Below, piece by piece: positions 38,051 through 48,850 of a stretch of 64,000 nucleotides of DNA (position 1 is the first letter of the stretch; the number at the start of each line of letters is the position of its first letter). Both the position numbers and the translations under genes were made by a program. The notes beneath the pieces are model-generated. The model was not told the origin of the DNA. It saw only the letters and a program-made list of their open reading frames with translations, and searched no databases. Where the stretch lies: positions 129,975,625 to 130,039,624 of the forward strand of contig CM063284.1 of assembly GCA_032173965.1 (NCBI GenBank), written 5' to 3'. Source of the DNA: Sitta carolinensis (Eukaryota; Chordata; Aves; Passeriformes; Sittidae).

Positions 38051-41000
38051 AGCCCAGGTGAACATTTGGTTCCCATGGAGCTTCTCTGTGCCATTTTGCT
38101 GAAAGAAAAGGATCAGAAAACTGCCTCTATTCTTCATTTGAAAACACCCCTCTGAAAAGGGAGCCAGAGACATCCCTGCTACCTACACCACTCACAGTGT
38201 CTCCACACCTGCTGATGACAAGAAGAGGCTGGAGCAACCTGCCCTTTGGTAGGCTTTACCTAACATAATGATCCCTCAAGGCCTTTGGCAATTCAAAATT
38301 AGAGGGTTCAGCTGAACACAGAAGCTGCACCAATTTAACTTATATCATGGCTTTGATTTGCATTCTCAGAACCAGTTCAAGGTGTGGTTTCACAGGTTCC
38401 TAGGTCTCTGTTCCCATCCCCTTTGCCAGAGGTCTGTCTCTCCCAGCAGAGCTGGTGGCCCTTGCCATGGGTGCTCATCTCAGCTGGTTTTGTGCAAAAA
38501 AACCCACAAACCTTCCCACACACCTGCCTTCATCAGCCACTTGTGGGAGGACCCTGGACTTTTGCCCTGGAGGAACTGGGGCAGAGTGAAGATTGTTTCT
38601 GCCAGCTCACAGCAGGATGATGACAATAGCACAAGCGCTGAGTAAACACCTGAGGAGGGGACTCCAATAGAGCAGCAAGGGATGTCAGACTTTGTCAGCA
38701 CAGCTGCTCCACAGCCCCAGGGAGTTCAAACCCTTCCTCTCCCACACCCCAGCATTATGCCCAAGCCACATGACTGTGGGATAGCTGGAGAAGAAGGGAA
38801 TGCTCTCTGTCTCATCCCATGATTTTTTAACTGCTGAAAAGAAAGAAATCAAGATTCAGGCATGAGGAGCAATGTGAGGCTTTAGGTATCACTTCCCACT
38901 GGTGGGTCTCAAGGGGGTTTTGCAGGTAGATAGTTTTAAACCCATTGCATAGACTCTGCACCAATAGCATTGAGTAGGTGGTTGATTTGATTACAGTCAT
39001 CTAGCAAGCAAATAGCAGAACTGGAAAAAAAATGTTACCTTAGACCCTTTCCAGTACTCCATTAACTCCACAGTGCCTCCAACTATGAACTCCTCTGGCA
39101 GAGAGAGACCATAGTTAAATCTTCCTCCTATCCCCTATCCAGGCATCAGAAACCTGTCCTATCCTTGCCTAGGCCCCCTTCCACCACCCAGATCATGCAC
39201 AAAGGTCCTTATATGACTGCACTCACCTCATACACCCTGGAGGAGTGGGATGGGACATATTCATGCTTCGAGACACACCAGTTCATTCATCACAGACCAA
39301 CCTTGCATCTTTGGTTAGATTGATTAGATAATACACATGGGTTACAACAAAACCCCCATGACCTCTGGGAAAATGGCTGAAGAGGGACCTAAAGGTTTGA
39401 TTAAGCCTTTGTCCTGTCATTTTTTCAGACTAAATAGTGCATGAGCACAGCTGAAGATCCAGCCTATTTTGTAGCAAGTGTAGATTTAATAGATCTGTTT
39501 CAACTCCAGTTGTACGATGAGAAGCTGTTACAACATGAGGAAGTCAACTCAGCTCATATCCTTTCCTGAGACAAAAGTTCTGGGCACAGCTAGATGAGAA
39601 AATAGCTAACAGCTTTTTCTAAAGAGCCAGTGAAATAAAATCACCAGAGGAAGTACTCCAAAACCCTCCAATATAGCAAACTATGAAGGCAAGCAGTACA
39701 AGCAAAGATTACGTCATTGCAGAAACAACCAAATAACCCCATCAAGGTAATTACCAAGTATGAGGCAAAAAAATGGATCAGGGTATGGGTAAATACTACT
39801 AAACCAGAATACTGAGCATGTTATCCTGGAGAACAGAATGGGAGTGTTTCAAGGGATATGCTAATTCATCAGCTCTCACCATTATTCTTGATCAGAAGTG
39901 CTTGTGTTTCAATACTGTCTTGGGAAGGTGTGAACATCAAAGCCCAGACGTTTATACACACATCCTGGTCCACCAGCTCTACCAGGCAGGTATGAATCTT
40001 CAGCAAGCAGAAGATGACAAATAGCAGGAAGCCTATGAAAATACATCTTAAGCCAGCTCTGGGAATAGGAATCAAAGCCACAGTTTAAGTTACTTTGATT
40101 CAGCCCCTGTGTAGAGACTAGAAGCTGAAAATCAAAGTGGGGCTTGGTACCTTTTTAAAGGAGACAATTCACCACAGTCTAAATGAAAACAGTTAGTAGC
40201 TCCCACAGAAGTGCAGGTACAATTCTCAGCTGAGATATGAGAAGCTCTTTTCTCTTTTCAGACCTGGTTACACAAAGGAGTTTACTTTGAAATGTGTGGT
40301 GCCATAGTAATTACTTCATATAAACTGGTATGCAGGAGCAATCTTTAAGTGAATATAGGGCTTCTTCCCAAGTCATTGTTTCTGCTTCGAGAAAAAGGGA
40401 GAGGATGCTTCAGCTGGACACCAGGGTACCTGGTGGAGTTGCTAGGCTGTGGAATCGCTCCAGTGGCACCCAGTGAGGCAGGTGACAGAGCATAGCCAGA
40501 AGTCACAAATTACCACCCAAATGTTCACACCATCAAATCTCTCTGATTCATGGGTGTTATCATCGTTCAAGTTACCAACAAATCACTATGAAGAAACCAG
40601 CTCTCCCCAAAGTGACTGGGAGTAGGTGACCATCACTGGGGGGATACTTTGCATAACAGGGTCAGACAGCTGCAAATTTGCCAGACAGGCACAACTCTTC
40701 CATGATTTTATAACTGCCATTTTCCCAGCTTCATCTTCCTCACCCAGCAGCAGTGCCACAAGTACAAGGATGCAGAGGAGAAGCAGGAGCTCAGTATGGC
40801 GCTCTTCTGGTAGGACTGCATGTCATATGTCTTCCCTTCTTGTCATGAGCTTGGGAGAGTGGAGAGGAGTATGCTGAGGGCCACCACTGGCCCTCAAAAC
40901 ATGCTTCAAGGTGTGAAAAAGCACTTTTCCACATGTAGTTACCTGAGAGATACTGCATCAGACTGCCTACTCAAAAAGACACAGTTATCACCATCCATAA

Positions 41001-41869
41001 AGGTGTTGTCAGGTCAGCATGTAGAAATCCCCAGGTCTTGGAGTATTGTGTCACCTGTGAGGGTCCCTAATTTCACTGGCCAGCACAGCCCTTGCTGTTG
41101 TTATCCTGAGCCAAAGATTGCACTTAACAAATACAACCAGGTACAGGTAACAGGGTGCAGCCCTGGCCTCGATGGGCAGACCACCCAAGAACAGGACCAC
41201 TGCTGCTTACCTGCACCAGTCCCATCTTGGGCTATGCCACTAACAGCTTGCACCTCAAGCCCCACAGTTTTCCAGTACAACTTCATCTAGGAGTTGTCTG
41301 CTCTACTTCAGGCCTTCTGAAAACTTGACAGAGGTCTTAGCTTTACAGTGTATGCAATTCCCCAGATTGTCACCTGAGTCCACTGCTGAAAAAAAGAGGA
41401 CTGCCATCCCACTTAAGAGTGTCATTAGCACTGCCAGGGTTTCTTCTTTAGTTTCTAGAAGGTTCTGTTATGTGTGGCTCTGTGAGGTATTGGTGGGACA
41501 TCTGAACCATAGAAAAATCCACTTAATGACTGCAGGAGCAGTGACAGGCCAGCAGCACAGTGCTGTTCCCCATCACCACAAGCTGTGGGGAGAAACCAGC
41601 CAGGCTTCATGAGCTAAGGGCTGTCGGTCTCCTCCCTGTGCCAGAGAGAGAGGGACAGCTGGGAGACCAGGTTTTAGACATTATAAAGATGGCTTAACAG
41701 CCTGTGTTGTTCATCCATCAGAGTGGCAATTTCCAGAGCATGTGTCAGACAGCCCTCCTACACTGATGCTGAGAGCAACACCTTGGATACAGGCCTGACA
41801 TTATACTAGGAATATTTGTCATGATTTATGGTATGCAGCATCACTGATACAGTGACATGACCTGATGAG

Positions 41870-42030
41870 CTGTGCGAGACATCTCCTTTGCTAATATGTG
41901 CAAGTTCTGCATGCTTGTCAAGCTTTTATTAATTTTAAATAAAATGGAGGATGTCAATTAACTGTGGGAAATATGTCAGCCTTTGTTAATGTACTTTGTA
42001 CTCCTTTATTAATTTTTCATACTGCAATGG
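41870..42030. promoter_or_regulatory. AT-rich candidate enhancer with duplicated TTTATTAATTTT
   Basis: The 12-mer TTTATTAATTTT occurs at 41925-41936 and again at 42005-42016, exactly 80 bp apart. Around these lie OCT-like (TTTGCTAATATG), homeodomain (CAATTAAC) and SOX-like (CCTTTGTT) cores. The block is non-repetitive otherwise. This is the best-looking candidate conserved element of the long gene-free stretch, but only alignment could establish conservation. Confidence 0.3.
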
Positions 42031-42744
42031 ATGCAAGTCTGCTTGGGGGAAATACCAGTCATACACAGAGCAATTCCCTGCAGGGTCCTGTGTTGGGAGG
42101 CAGGGAGTGAAGAGGGGGAGGCTCTCTGTTATTGCTCAGTAAAGTTTTCGAAGTGCCTGAGTACACTCATGAGTGTATAAAACTGTGCAACTTGTGCATA
42201 ATCAGTTTGAGTGCCTGAGTGCTGGCCTGTGGGGCCTCTCTCCCTGCCTGCAGCATCATTCCAAAAGCTTATGTTCTTTTCTAGGTCATGATCAGTTTTA
42301 TATATTGGACTACATGGTAGATAACGCTGGTGCATTAAAAAAAAGTAAAACTCAGCTTTAATATTGCAAATATTAGACAAAAGTTTTTTCTCCCTGGAAA
42401 GTGCAGTGCTTTAAAGCTGTGCAAACAGAGCAAAGGCAAGGGGCTTAATAAAGCAGAATGGAGATTCTGGTATACAGAGCTGAGTGCTCTTGGCAGGCTG
42501 CTGAGAGTCCTCCAGTGTGTGTGACCAGCTTTCCTTTACAGGAATTTTGGGAACTGATGTGACATGGCTGTGTATCTGCTCACTACATCAAAGGTGGATC
42601 CACCTCCATGAACAATTTTTGCACTGGTTCTTTGATGAGGGAGAGATCTGCCTTGCATTTCCTGGACTCTGCTCCTCCCAGAGCATCATGCCCCTGTCCT
42701 GCACATTTCCACATTTCTCAGAGCTCAGATAAGGTCACCAAATA

Positions 42745-42829
42745 TTTTCCTCCCTCCCTTTCTTCTTTTCTTCCTTTCTTCCTTACTTTCTCCCTTTCTT
42801 TCTCCCTTTCTTTCCCTTTCTTTGCTCTC
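42745..42829. repeat. Polypyrimidine (CT-rich) tract
   Basis: About 85 bp almost entirely C and T, with CCCTTTCTTT/TTCC units. It directly abuts the left end of the CR1 ORF2 fragment. Confidence 0.85.
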
Positions 42830-42834
42830 AGGTC

Positions 42835-44640
42835 CTCTCAGGCCCAAATCTTGAGACCTGTGATCTCAAGGAGTGAAAGCCTGGAAAGGAACAAAGTCAA
42901 ACCCCTGAATTTTGCAAGAGTGAACTTCCAGCTCTTTAAGAGTTGGTGAATAAGATTGACTGGAAAACTGTCCTTAAGGACAGAGGTGATGATCAGCCCT
43001 GGCAATTCTTTAAAGCCCCTTATCTTAGAGTGCAAGAGTGTTCTTAGGGTGTGTAGGAAATCAAGCAAGGCAGGCCAGAAACTGACATGGATTTGCTCCT
43101 CAGACTGAAGAGTAAAAAATAAATGCGCTGCTAGTGGAAGCAGAGACTAGTGACCTGGGGAGAGTACAGGGACACAGTTCATATGTCTAGGAATGAGGTC
43201 AGGAAAGCCAAGGAAAAGCTGGAACGGGACTTGGCAAGACATGTAAGGAATTACAAGAAGGAATTCCATAAGGACATAGGTCAGAAAAGAAAAGGCCAAG
43301 GAGAGCGTAGGCCCCATGATAAACAAGAAGGGTGACACTGATATGGAAAGGGCTGAGTCAATGAGTCCTTTGTTTCAATCTACACTGACAGTCAGGCTTC
43401 CCACTTCTCTCAAGTCCCTGATGTGTGTGTGGGGTGTGTGTGGGGGGAGAAAATCCCCTCCCTCTATAAGTAAAGAGCAGGCTCAGGATCACTTGATGAA
43501 GCTGGATAGTCACAAGTCTATGGGATCTGAGGAGTTGCATCCCAGGGTCCTGCGAGAACTGGTCAATGTTGTTGCTAAGCCACTCTCCATCATATTTGAA
43601 AAGTCATGGTGGTCAGGTGAAGTCCTTGGTGACCAGAAAACTGGAGACATCAACCTCATTTTTTAAAATGTGAAAAAGGAAGATCCAGGGAATTACAGAC
43701 CAGCTGAGACTGGGAACATAATGGTGCAGAACCTCCTAGAAGATCTGCTGAAGCATATAAAAGACAAGGAGGTGTAAGCCAGCACATCTCTACTGAGAAC
43801 AAATCATGCCTGACCAATCTGGCGGCCTGCGTTGGAGTGATGGCAAAAGTTGATAAGAGAATACCAAAAGACATCAGTTATCCAGTCTTCTGTTAGGCCT
43901 TCCATATGTCCAACATGATTTCCTTATCTCCAAATTGAACAGACACGGATTCAATGGGTGGACCTTTCAGTGGATAAGGAGTTGGCTGAATGAATGCAGC
44001 CAGAGAGTTGTGCTCCATGGCTTTATGTCTAGGTGGAGGCTAGCAATGAGTTGTGTCCCACAGGGCCCTGTCTTGGGACCAGTACTCTTCAACATCTTCA
44101 TCAGTGGCACAGACAGTGAGATCAAGTGCATCTTCAACATGTTTGCAGATGACCTGAAGCTGAGTGGTACAGCTGACACAAAAGAAAGACATGATCACTT
44201 TCATGGGGAAAGAAGTCCCCACGAGAACTCATGAAATTCAACAAGTCCAAGTGCAAAGTTCTGGTTCAGTGCAATCCCTCTCAGTTATAAGCACAGATTG
44301 GTAGAAGCCATTGAGATCAGTCCTACAGCAAAGGACTTGGACATTCTCAGGGATGAAAAGCTGAGCATGAGCCAAGAGTGTGTGCTCACAGCCCAGAAGG
44401 ACAACTGCATCCTGGGCTACATCAAAAGGGGTGTGGCCAGCACATCAAGGAAGTCCATTCTTCCCCTCTACCCTGACCCATGAGGTCACCACCTGAAGTA
44501 CTGTGTCCAGCTCTGGAAGCTTTAGTACCAGAAAGATATGGACCTGTTAGAGTAGGGCTAGAGAAGGGCTATGAATATGGTCAGAGGAATGGAGTATCTC
44601 TACTACCAAGACAGGCTGACGTTCTGCCTCAGCAGGTAGG
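42835..44640 (+). pseudogene. Decayed CR1 LINE ORF2 (reverse transcriptase) fragment
   Basis: Successive frames reproduce the CR1 endonuclease-to-reverse-transcriptase order: a linker ending VTWGEYRDTVH (about 43150-43182), KAKEKLERDLARHV, then [20 protein letters not shown] with LSIIFEKSW (43517-43605), the GNYRP-like segment near 43690, GPVLGPVLFNIFISG, the catalytic FADD box (at about 44140), and a C-terminal segment DILRDEKLSMSQECVL to ILPLYPDP (44340-44480). Stops and frameshifts separate the blocks, so no intact enzyme is encoded. The match fades around 44620-44640 before the 3' UTR, leaving an internal fragment of a retrotransposon. It is old, judged by the number of disruptions. Confidence 0.92.
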
Positions 44641-47600
44641 AGACAGTAAAAAATTTGTGATCCCAGAGAAGACACTGTCCTTTGGGCACTTGAAATGCTG
44701 CCTACCTCCCTTGCAGCCCTGCTCTGAGTCCAAACAGCCTTTAACACTGCTTTTCAATGAATCTGAAGGCTCATGGAAGTGACCTTAACAAAACCTCACT
44801 AACGGGACTCTGCAGTGTATTTCCTACTTGGACTTCCTACTCTTCTTCTGAGAGGGAAATGTCACTTAAAAATTGTTAGCAATAGGAAATGCTTGTGTGA
44901 GTATTACAGGGTTTTGCACTGCCAGGGTGTACTGGCTGACAGGAAAATAGACTATATTGTGCATGGCAATGAGGTGCTGGGAGAGAGGCAGGGAAGAGGA
45001 TGAAGGGCTGGTTGCAAGGTGTGCAGGCTGCCTCTCACATTCCATGTTTGTAGGGAGGGAGACCGCAATATTCCTCAGTGCCATAAACCAATCTCAGATG
45101 GAGCTGCCATGGGTGCATGCTCCTCTCCATCCACAGCTGTACCAGCCTTGTACCCTGGGACTGCAGGGAACTGAGCTGGCTGAAAGCTAACCCTATTTTT
45201 CTTCAGAAATATAAGCTCCCCCTACCCAGCCATTGTGTCATTGTACTGGTACCAGTGTTAGTGTCAGGGTGGGAAACAGTGAGGGTGGCTGGAGCCCCAA
45301 ATTACACCAGCAGGGTTGTGTCCCAGCTTGGAAGGCTCCTTGAAAGACATCTGGCTCCTGGCTGACTTCTTCCTTCCTCGTCCGTCCAATGTGCAGTGCC
45401 AGAGGGGCACTCAGTTCTCAAAGGCCACAGGCACATTAATAAATCAAATGGCTGGGGGCCTCTCCCCTGGCCCTAAGGGCTGGTGGCTGATGGGCTCCTC
45501 ATCCATCCTGCCTCTTGGGGAATTGTCTCTGGATTTTTCATATCCCCCAAAGTGGGCTGGACTGTAGCAAGGACTAGAGCAGTGCACTCTGTAAGTACAG
45601 ATACCCTCCTGGACACAAAGAAAATATGCATTTGTGAAAATACTGTGTATTTCATAGGTGACATTGCTGTAAGGAACGATGCCTTTCAATGTTGTGCGGT
45701 GTTTGGATAGCCCAGAGACCTGAGAGATGCTGCACATCCTGCTCTGTGAGGGGCTTTGTGGTAAGATCTTCAAATGTCCTGGCCTCTCCAGGCTGATATT
45801 TAAAGGTCACTTGTATTCTGAAAAGTTACCTTGATAAGCATAGTGAAAATCTGTCTTTCTAATCAACAAATTTGCTCAGCTAACAACATAAAATCTTAAA
45901 TTCCAGATGTGCCAGTTCAGAGTAAGTTCAGCAGAGAAAGCCTGAGCAGCTTTTTCTGTATCCCACCCTCAGTAGTAAGGGCTGTGTATAAAAGGCTTCA
46001 AATTCTGCAAATGTGACTGGAGTTGGAATAGAAATGTTCTATCTTGAGTGAGGAAGTTCTGCTGCCTTAGCTGACATAAAATGTTGCAAATCCTTATTTT
46101 AGTGAGTGAATTCCCCAGATGTGCCTGGGAACAAGTCAACTGACTACAAAAGATCTATTTATCCACCATTACTATTTAGAGTAAAACTGCACTTTGAAGT
46201 TTGGAAGGCACTTTCGCAATAGAGGGGTTTGCCCTGATGTCCTTGGCCAAAAATAGTGGCTTATTTTTGTCCTGCTTACACATGCCAGCTGGCTGCCACC
46301 CTCCATTCCTGATGCAGCTGCATTTCAGTTCTGCTGTTTATGTAAAGTTTGTGCAATGTGATTTAGGGTCCTTTAGGATGAAATGTACTATGTAAATATA
46401 AACTCTTATTTCCAATGTCTTTCTGTAGCCATTAAGGGCCTAATTCATCCCACCACGCAGGGGTTTACACCACGAGTTGGCCAAACCTGCAGATCCCAGC
46501 ATCATCTGGTACCTAGTGGGTTCAGTCTCTCGAGGAAGCTCCATGAGCAGCTTCTGGAAACACCTCAGTACTGCTCAGTGTCCCAGCACTCAGCCCCAGC
46601 ATGGCCCAGGATTTGGAACATCCAAGTGGAAGAGTGTTTTGAAGACAAGGGTTTAATTTGGCATTTTGCTACGTAACTTGTTATTTGCTAACAGACCGGA
46701 ATCTGGATTTGGAGTTTTGCATGTTCCTTCACACTAAGCTGTAGGGTAGTTTGGATCCATCTGGTGTATTTACCAATACAGCTCAGAAAGTGATAAGGAA
46801 TAGAGTGTGCTACAGAAATCTAAGTGCTTCTCTTGCAAGGTCAAATATCCCCACAGTTGGGAATAATGTGCAAATATATTGTTTTCGCAAGGAAATAAGC
46901 CCTGCTGAGGAACTGGGAGAACTGTGAATCTGGTCCAGTTTGATTATATCTTGCCATCTATTGACAAGTATGGGCCTATCCCAGACTATATGCAACACAT
47001 ATCCATAATTCACACTACACAATATCAAATGCAGCAATTGCAGCATAGCAAAGTAGATGATCTGCAAGATATAGCTGCCTATTTAAATAGTGTCCTAAAC
47101 ATCTATCCATAAGAATTTCCATGTCACTTCAGCTGTAGAGAAAGTGGAAAAATGTGGGCAAAAACAAAAGCCTTCACATGCATTTTGAATCAGCACTCTG
47201 GCCACACAATGGGCAGGAAAGGGCAGCTGCCTCAGACAGAGGCTGCTGAGGATCTCCTTATCAAAACTAAAGAATACTTGTGGACTTCTGTCCCAGGCAA
47301 GAAAAATTACAATCAGAAGACTCTTGCTATGCCTGGTACAAAGTGCTGATGGCTGCTCATTACAGCAGCAAGGTCTGCAGTCCTCTTTGCTTCTGAGAAC
47401 ACCTTGGCCACCGAAAAAGCTCCTTGTAAGCATTGGGACACCATTTTGAAGATGACCAGATGCCTTTCTCAGACAGGCTACTGGGGCTTCACAAAGCAGG
47501 TGGGAATAGTGCACCAAAAATTAAAACCTGGAGCTGCTGAATTTATAACAACCACCAAGACTAACCTGAACATTGAAAAGGCATAGTTAATATAATCCAT

Positions 47601-47793
47601 ATCTCCAGTCCAGAGATGCCGTCCTGCTGCACTTCTGGGATGATGCAGCCCTCTCCAGCAGAACCTGTCTCCCTTCTGCAGAGTGGACTCACTTGTCTGA
47701 AGGCAGAGGAGACCATGCCCATGAAACCTGGATCAACCTCATCCCCAACTCCACCTGCCGTCAAGTCCCACCAAAGCCCATGTAATCACCTTT
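44641..47793. other. Intergenic, no gene recognised
   Basis: Mixed-composition unique sequence between the CR1 fragment and the LTR candidate. Two plus-strand frames before the LTR (46924-47112 and 47152-47349) show no retroviral gag, pol or env motif, so I do not call an internal proviral region. Confidence 0.5.
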
Positions 47794-48194
47794 TGTAGTG
47801 TCCTTGAGCCTGACTAGATTCCCATTGGGCTCCTGCTGTATGTGCTGGAAGGTGAGATCTGGTCTCTGTGCTCTTCTCAACAAGCAGCACACACTGTTGT
47901 TGTCCCTGAAAATAAGCCTTCTGATTTGTTTTAGTATAGTGGAGTCAGTTCTCATGAATTGTAAGATAAACAAGAATCATGTTTACATTCCTTTGTAAAA
48001 GATATCACCTGATGGACTTCTCAAGTGACCAGTGAAGATGGAGAAGTAGTAACTTCTCTGTCCAATCTCTGATCACTGTCCAGAAACTGATAGATACGAG
48101 GTCAACAATAAACGGATACTTCTTCCTTTCTTCTTCTCTGCCTGAACACCTGTTGTGTGTGTTGCTGTGTGTTTCTATCTACATCACAGTAACA
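47794..48194 (+). mobile_element. Probable solo LTR of an endogenous retrovirus (ERVL-like)
   Basis: The segment starts TGTAGTGTCC and ends CACAGTAACA, giving TG...CA termini about 400 bp apart. It contains a polyadenylation signal AATAAA (48107-48112) about 85 bp before the end, followed by pyrimidine-rich and then TGTGTGTTGCTGTGTG-type GT-rich sequence, the expected R-U5 arrangement. The phrasing resembles bird ERVL LTRs as I remember them. No target duplication, polypurine tract or internal region is evident, so the 5' boundary is uncertain and a solo or truncated LTR is the best reading. Confidence 0.42.
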
Positions 48195-48764
48195 CACTGT
48201 CTCTTGTTTTCCCCTTGCAAATTCAGAGAAAGAGGGAAATTATTTGATTTCTTCAAGGGTGCCAGGACTGTTTGAGGCTACCTGATCCCAGGAAAGAAAA
48301 TGGAAATGTTCTGTACCCTTTCCCATTTTCCTCCATATCTCCATGCCCATTACTGCTGCACCGAACTTAGAGCATATTAGCTAAAAAGGAATTGCAAAGG
48401 AATTTGCAGAGGAGCTTGGGAGACTATTTTGGGTCCAAATGAGCTCAGAACCAGTGAGGAGCACTCCTTACACTAACAATGTTTTTACTTTATTTTTCCC
48501 CTGTTTGGCAAAGAAAAGTTGTTAATCCTCATGGGAGTTAGAGGGCAGCAGAAAGTGTACCAGAGGCTGCCGACGGGGCAGTGGTGTGTAGTTTGCCTAT
48601 CTCTGGTGTCAGCTGGGTTGGGATGAGTCAGGAAGATAAGTTAGGTAACAAACAAGTGGGAGAGCTAATAGACCAGTCGGTAGCATGGTGAGGGTGCGTC
48701 CGCTGCTGACTCAGAGACCTAATCAATGTCTTATCATTTCTCACGCCTTCCAGCTCCAGCATCA

Positions 48765-48850
48765 AACCTCCAAAGGGTTTAATTAATTAATCCCTTCTCA
48801 TCAGGGGATTAATTCCTCTTCCTCATCTTCATTAGGAGCATGCACTTGAG
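48765..48850. promoter_or_regulatory. Homeodomain-site cluster with inverted TAATCCC/GGGATTA
   Basis: TAATCCC (48788-48794) and its exact reverse complement GGGATTA (48805-48811) are separated by 10 bp. They are preceded by a TTTAATTAATTAA run and followed by AATTCC and ATTAGG. TAATCC is the core bound by K50 homeodomains (OTX, PITX, CRX, GSC). The density of such sites suggests an enhancer; function is inferred only. Confidence 0.35.

Larger units (their letters stand above)
23098..42744. other. Long intergenic stretch, no gene recognised
   Basis: Nearly 20 kb of unique, mostly AT-leaning sequence. Frames of 60-156 codons occur on both strands (for example 35175-35531 and 40820-41290), but none shows a family motif, paired splice sites or conserved-looking continuation across frames. 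Candidate AT-rich regulatory blocks near 37480-37770 and 41870-42030 are listed separately, as is a poly-A tract at 38022-38050. It could be an intron of a gene outside the window or a true gene desert. Confidence 0.5.

Noticed and set aside
46924..47580. Possible internal retroviral region before the LTR candidate
   Set aside because: The frames show no protease, reverse transcriptase, RNase H, integrase or envelope motif, and there is no polypurine tract before the LTR.
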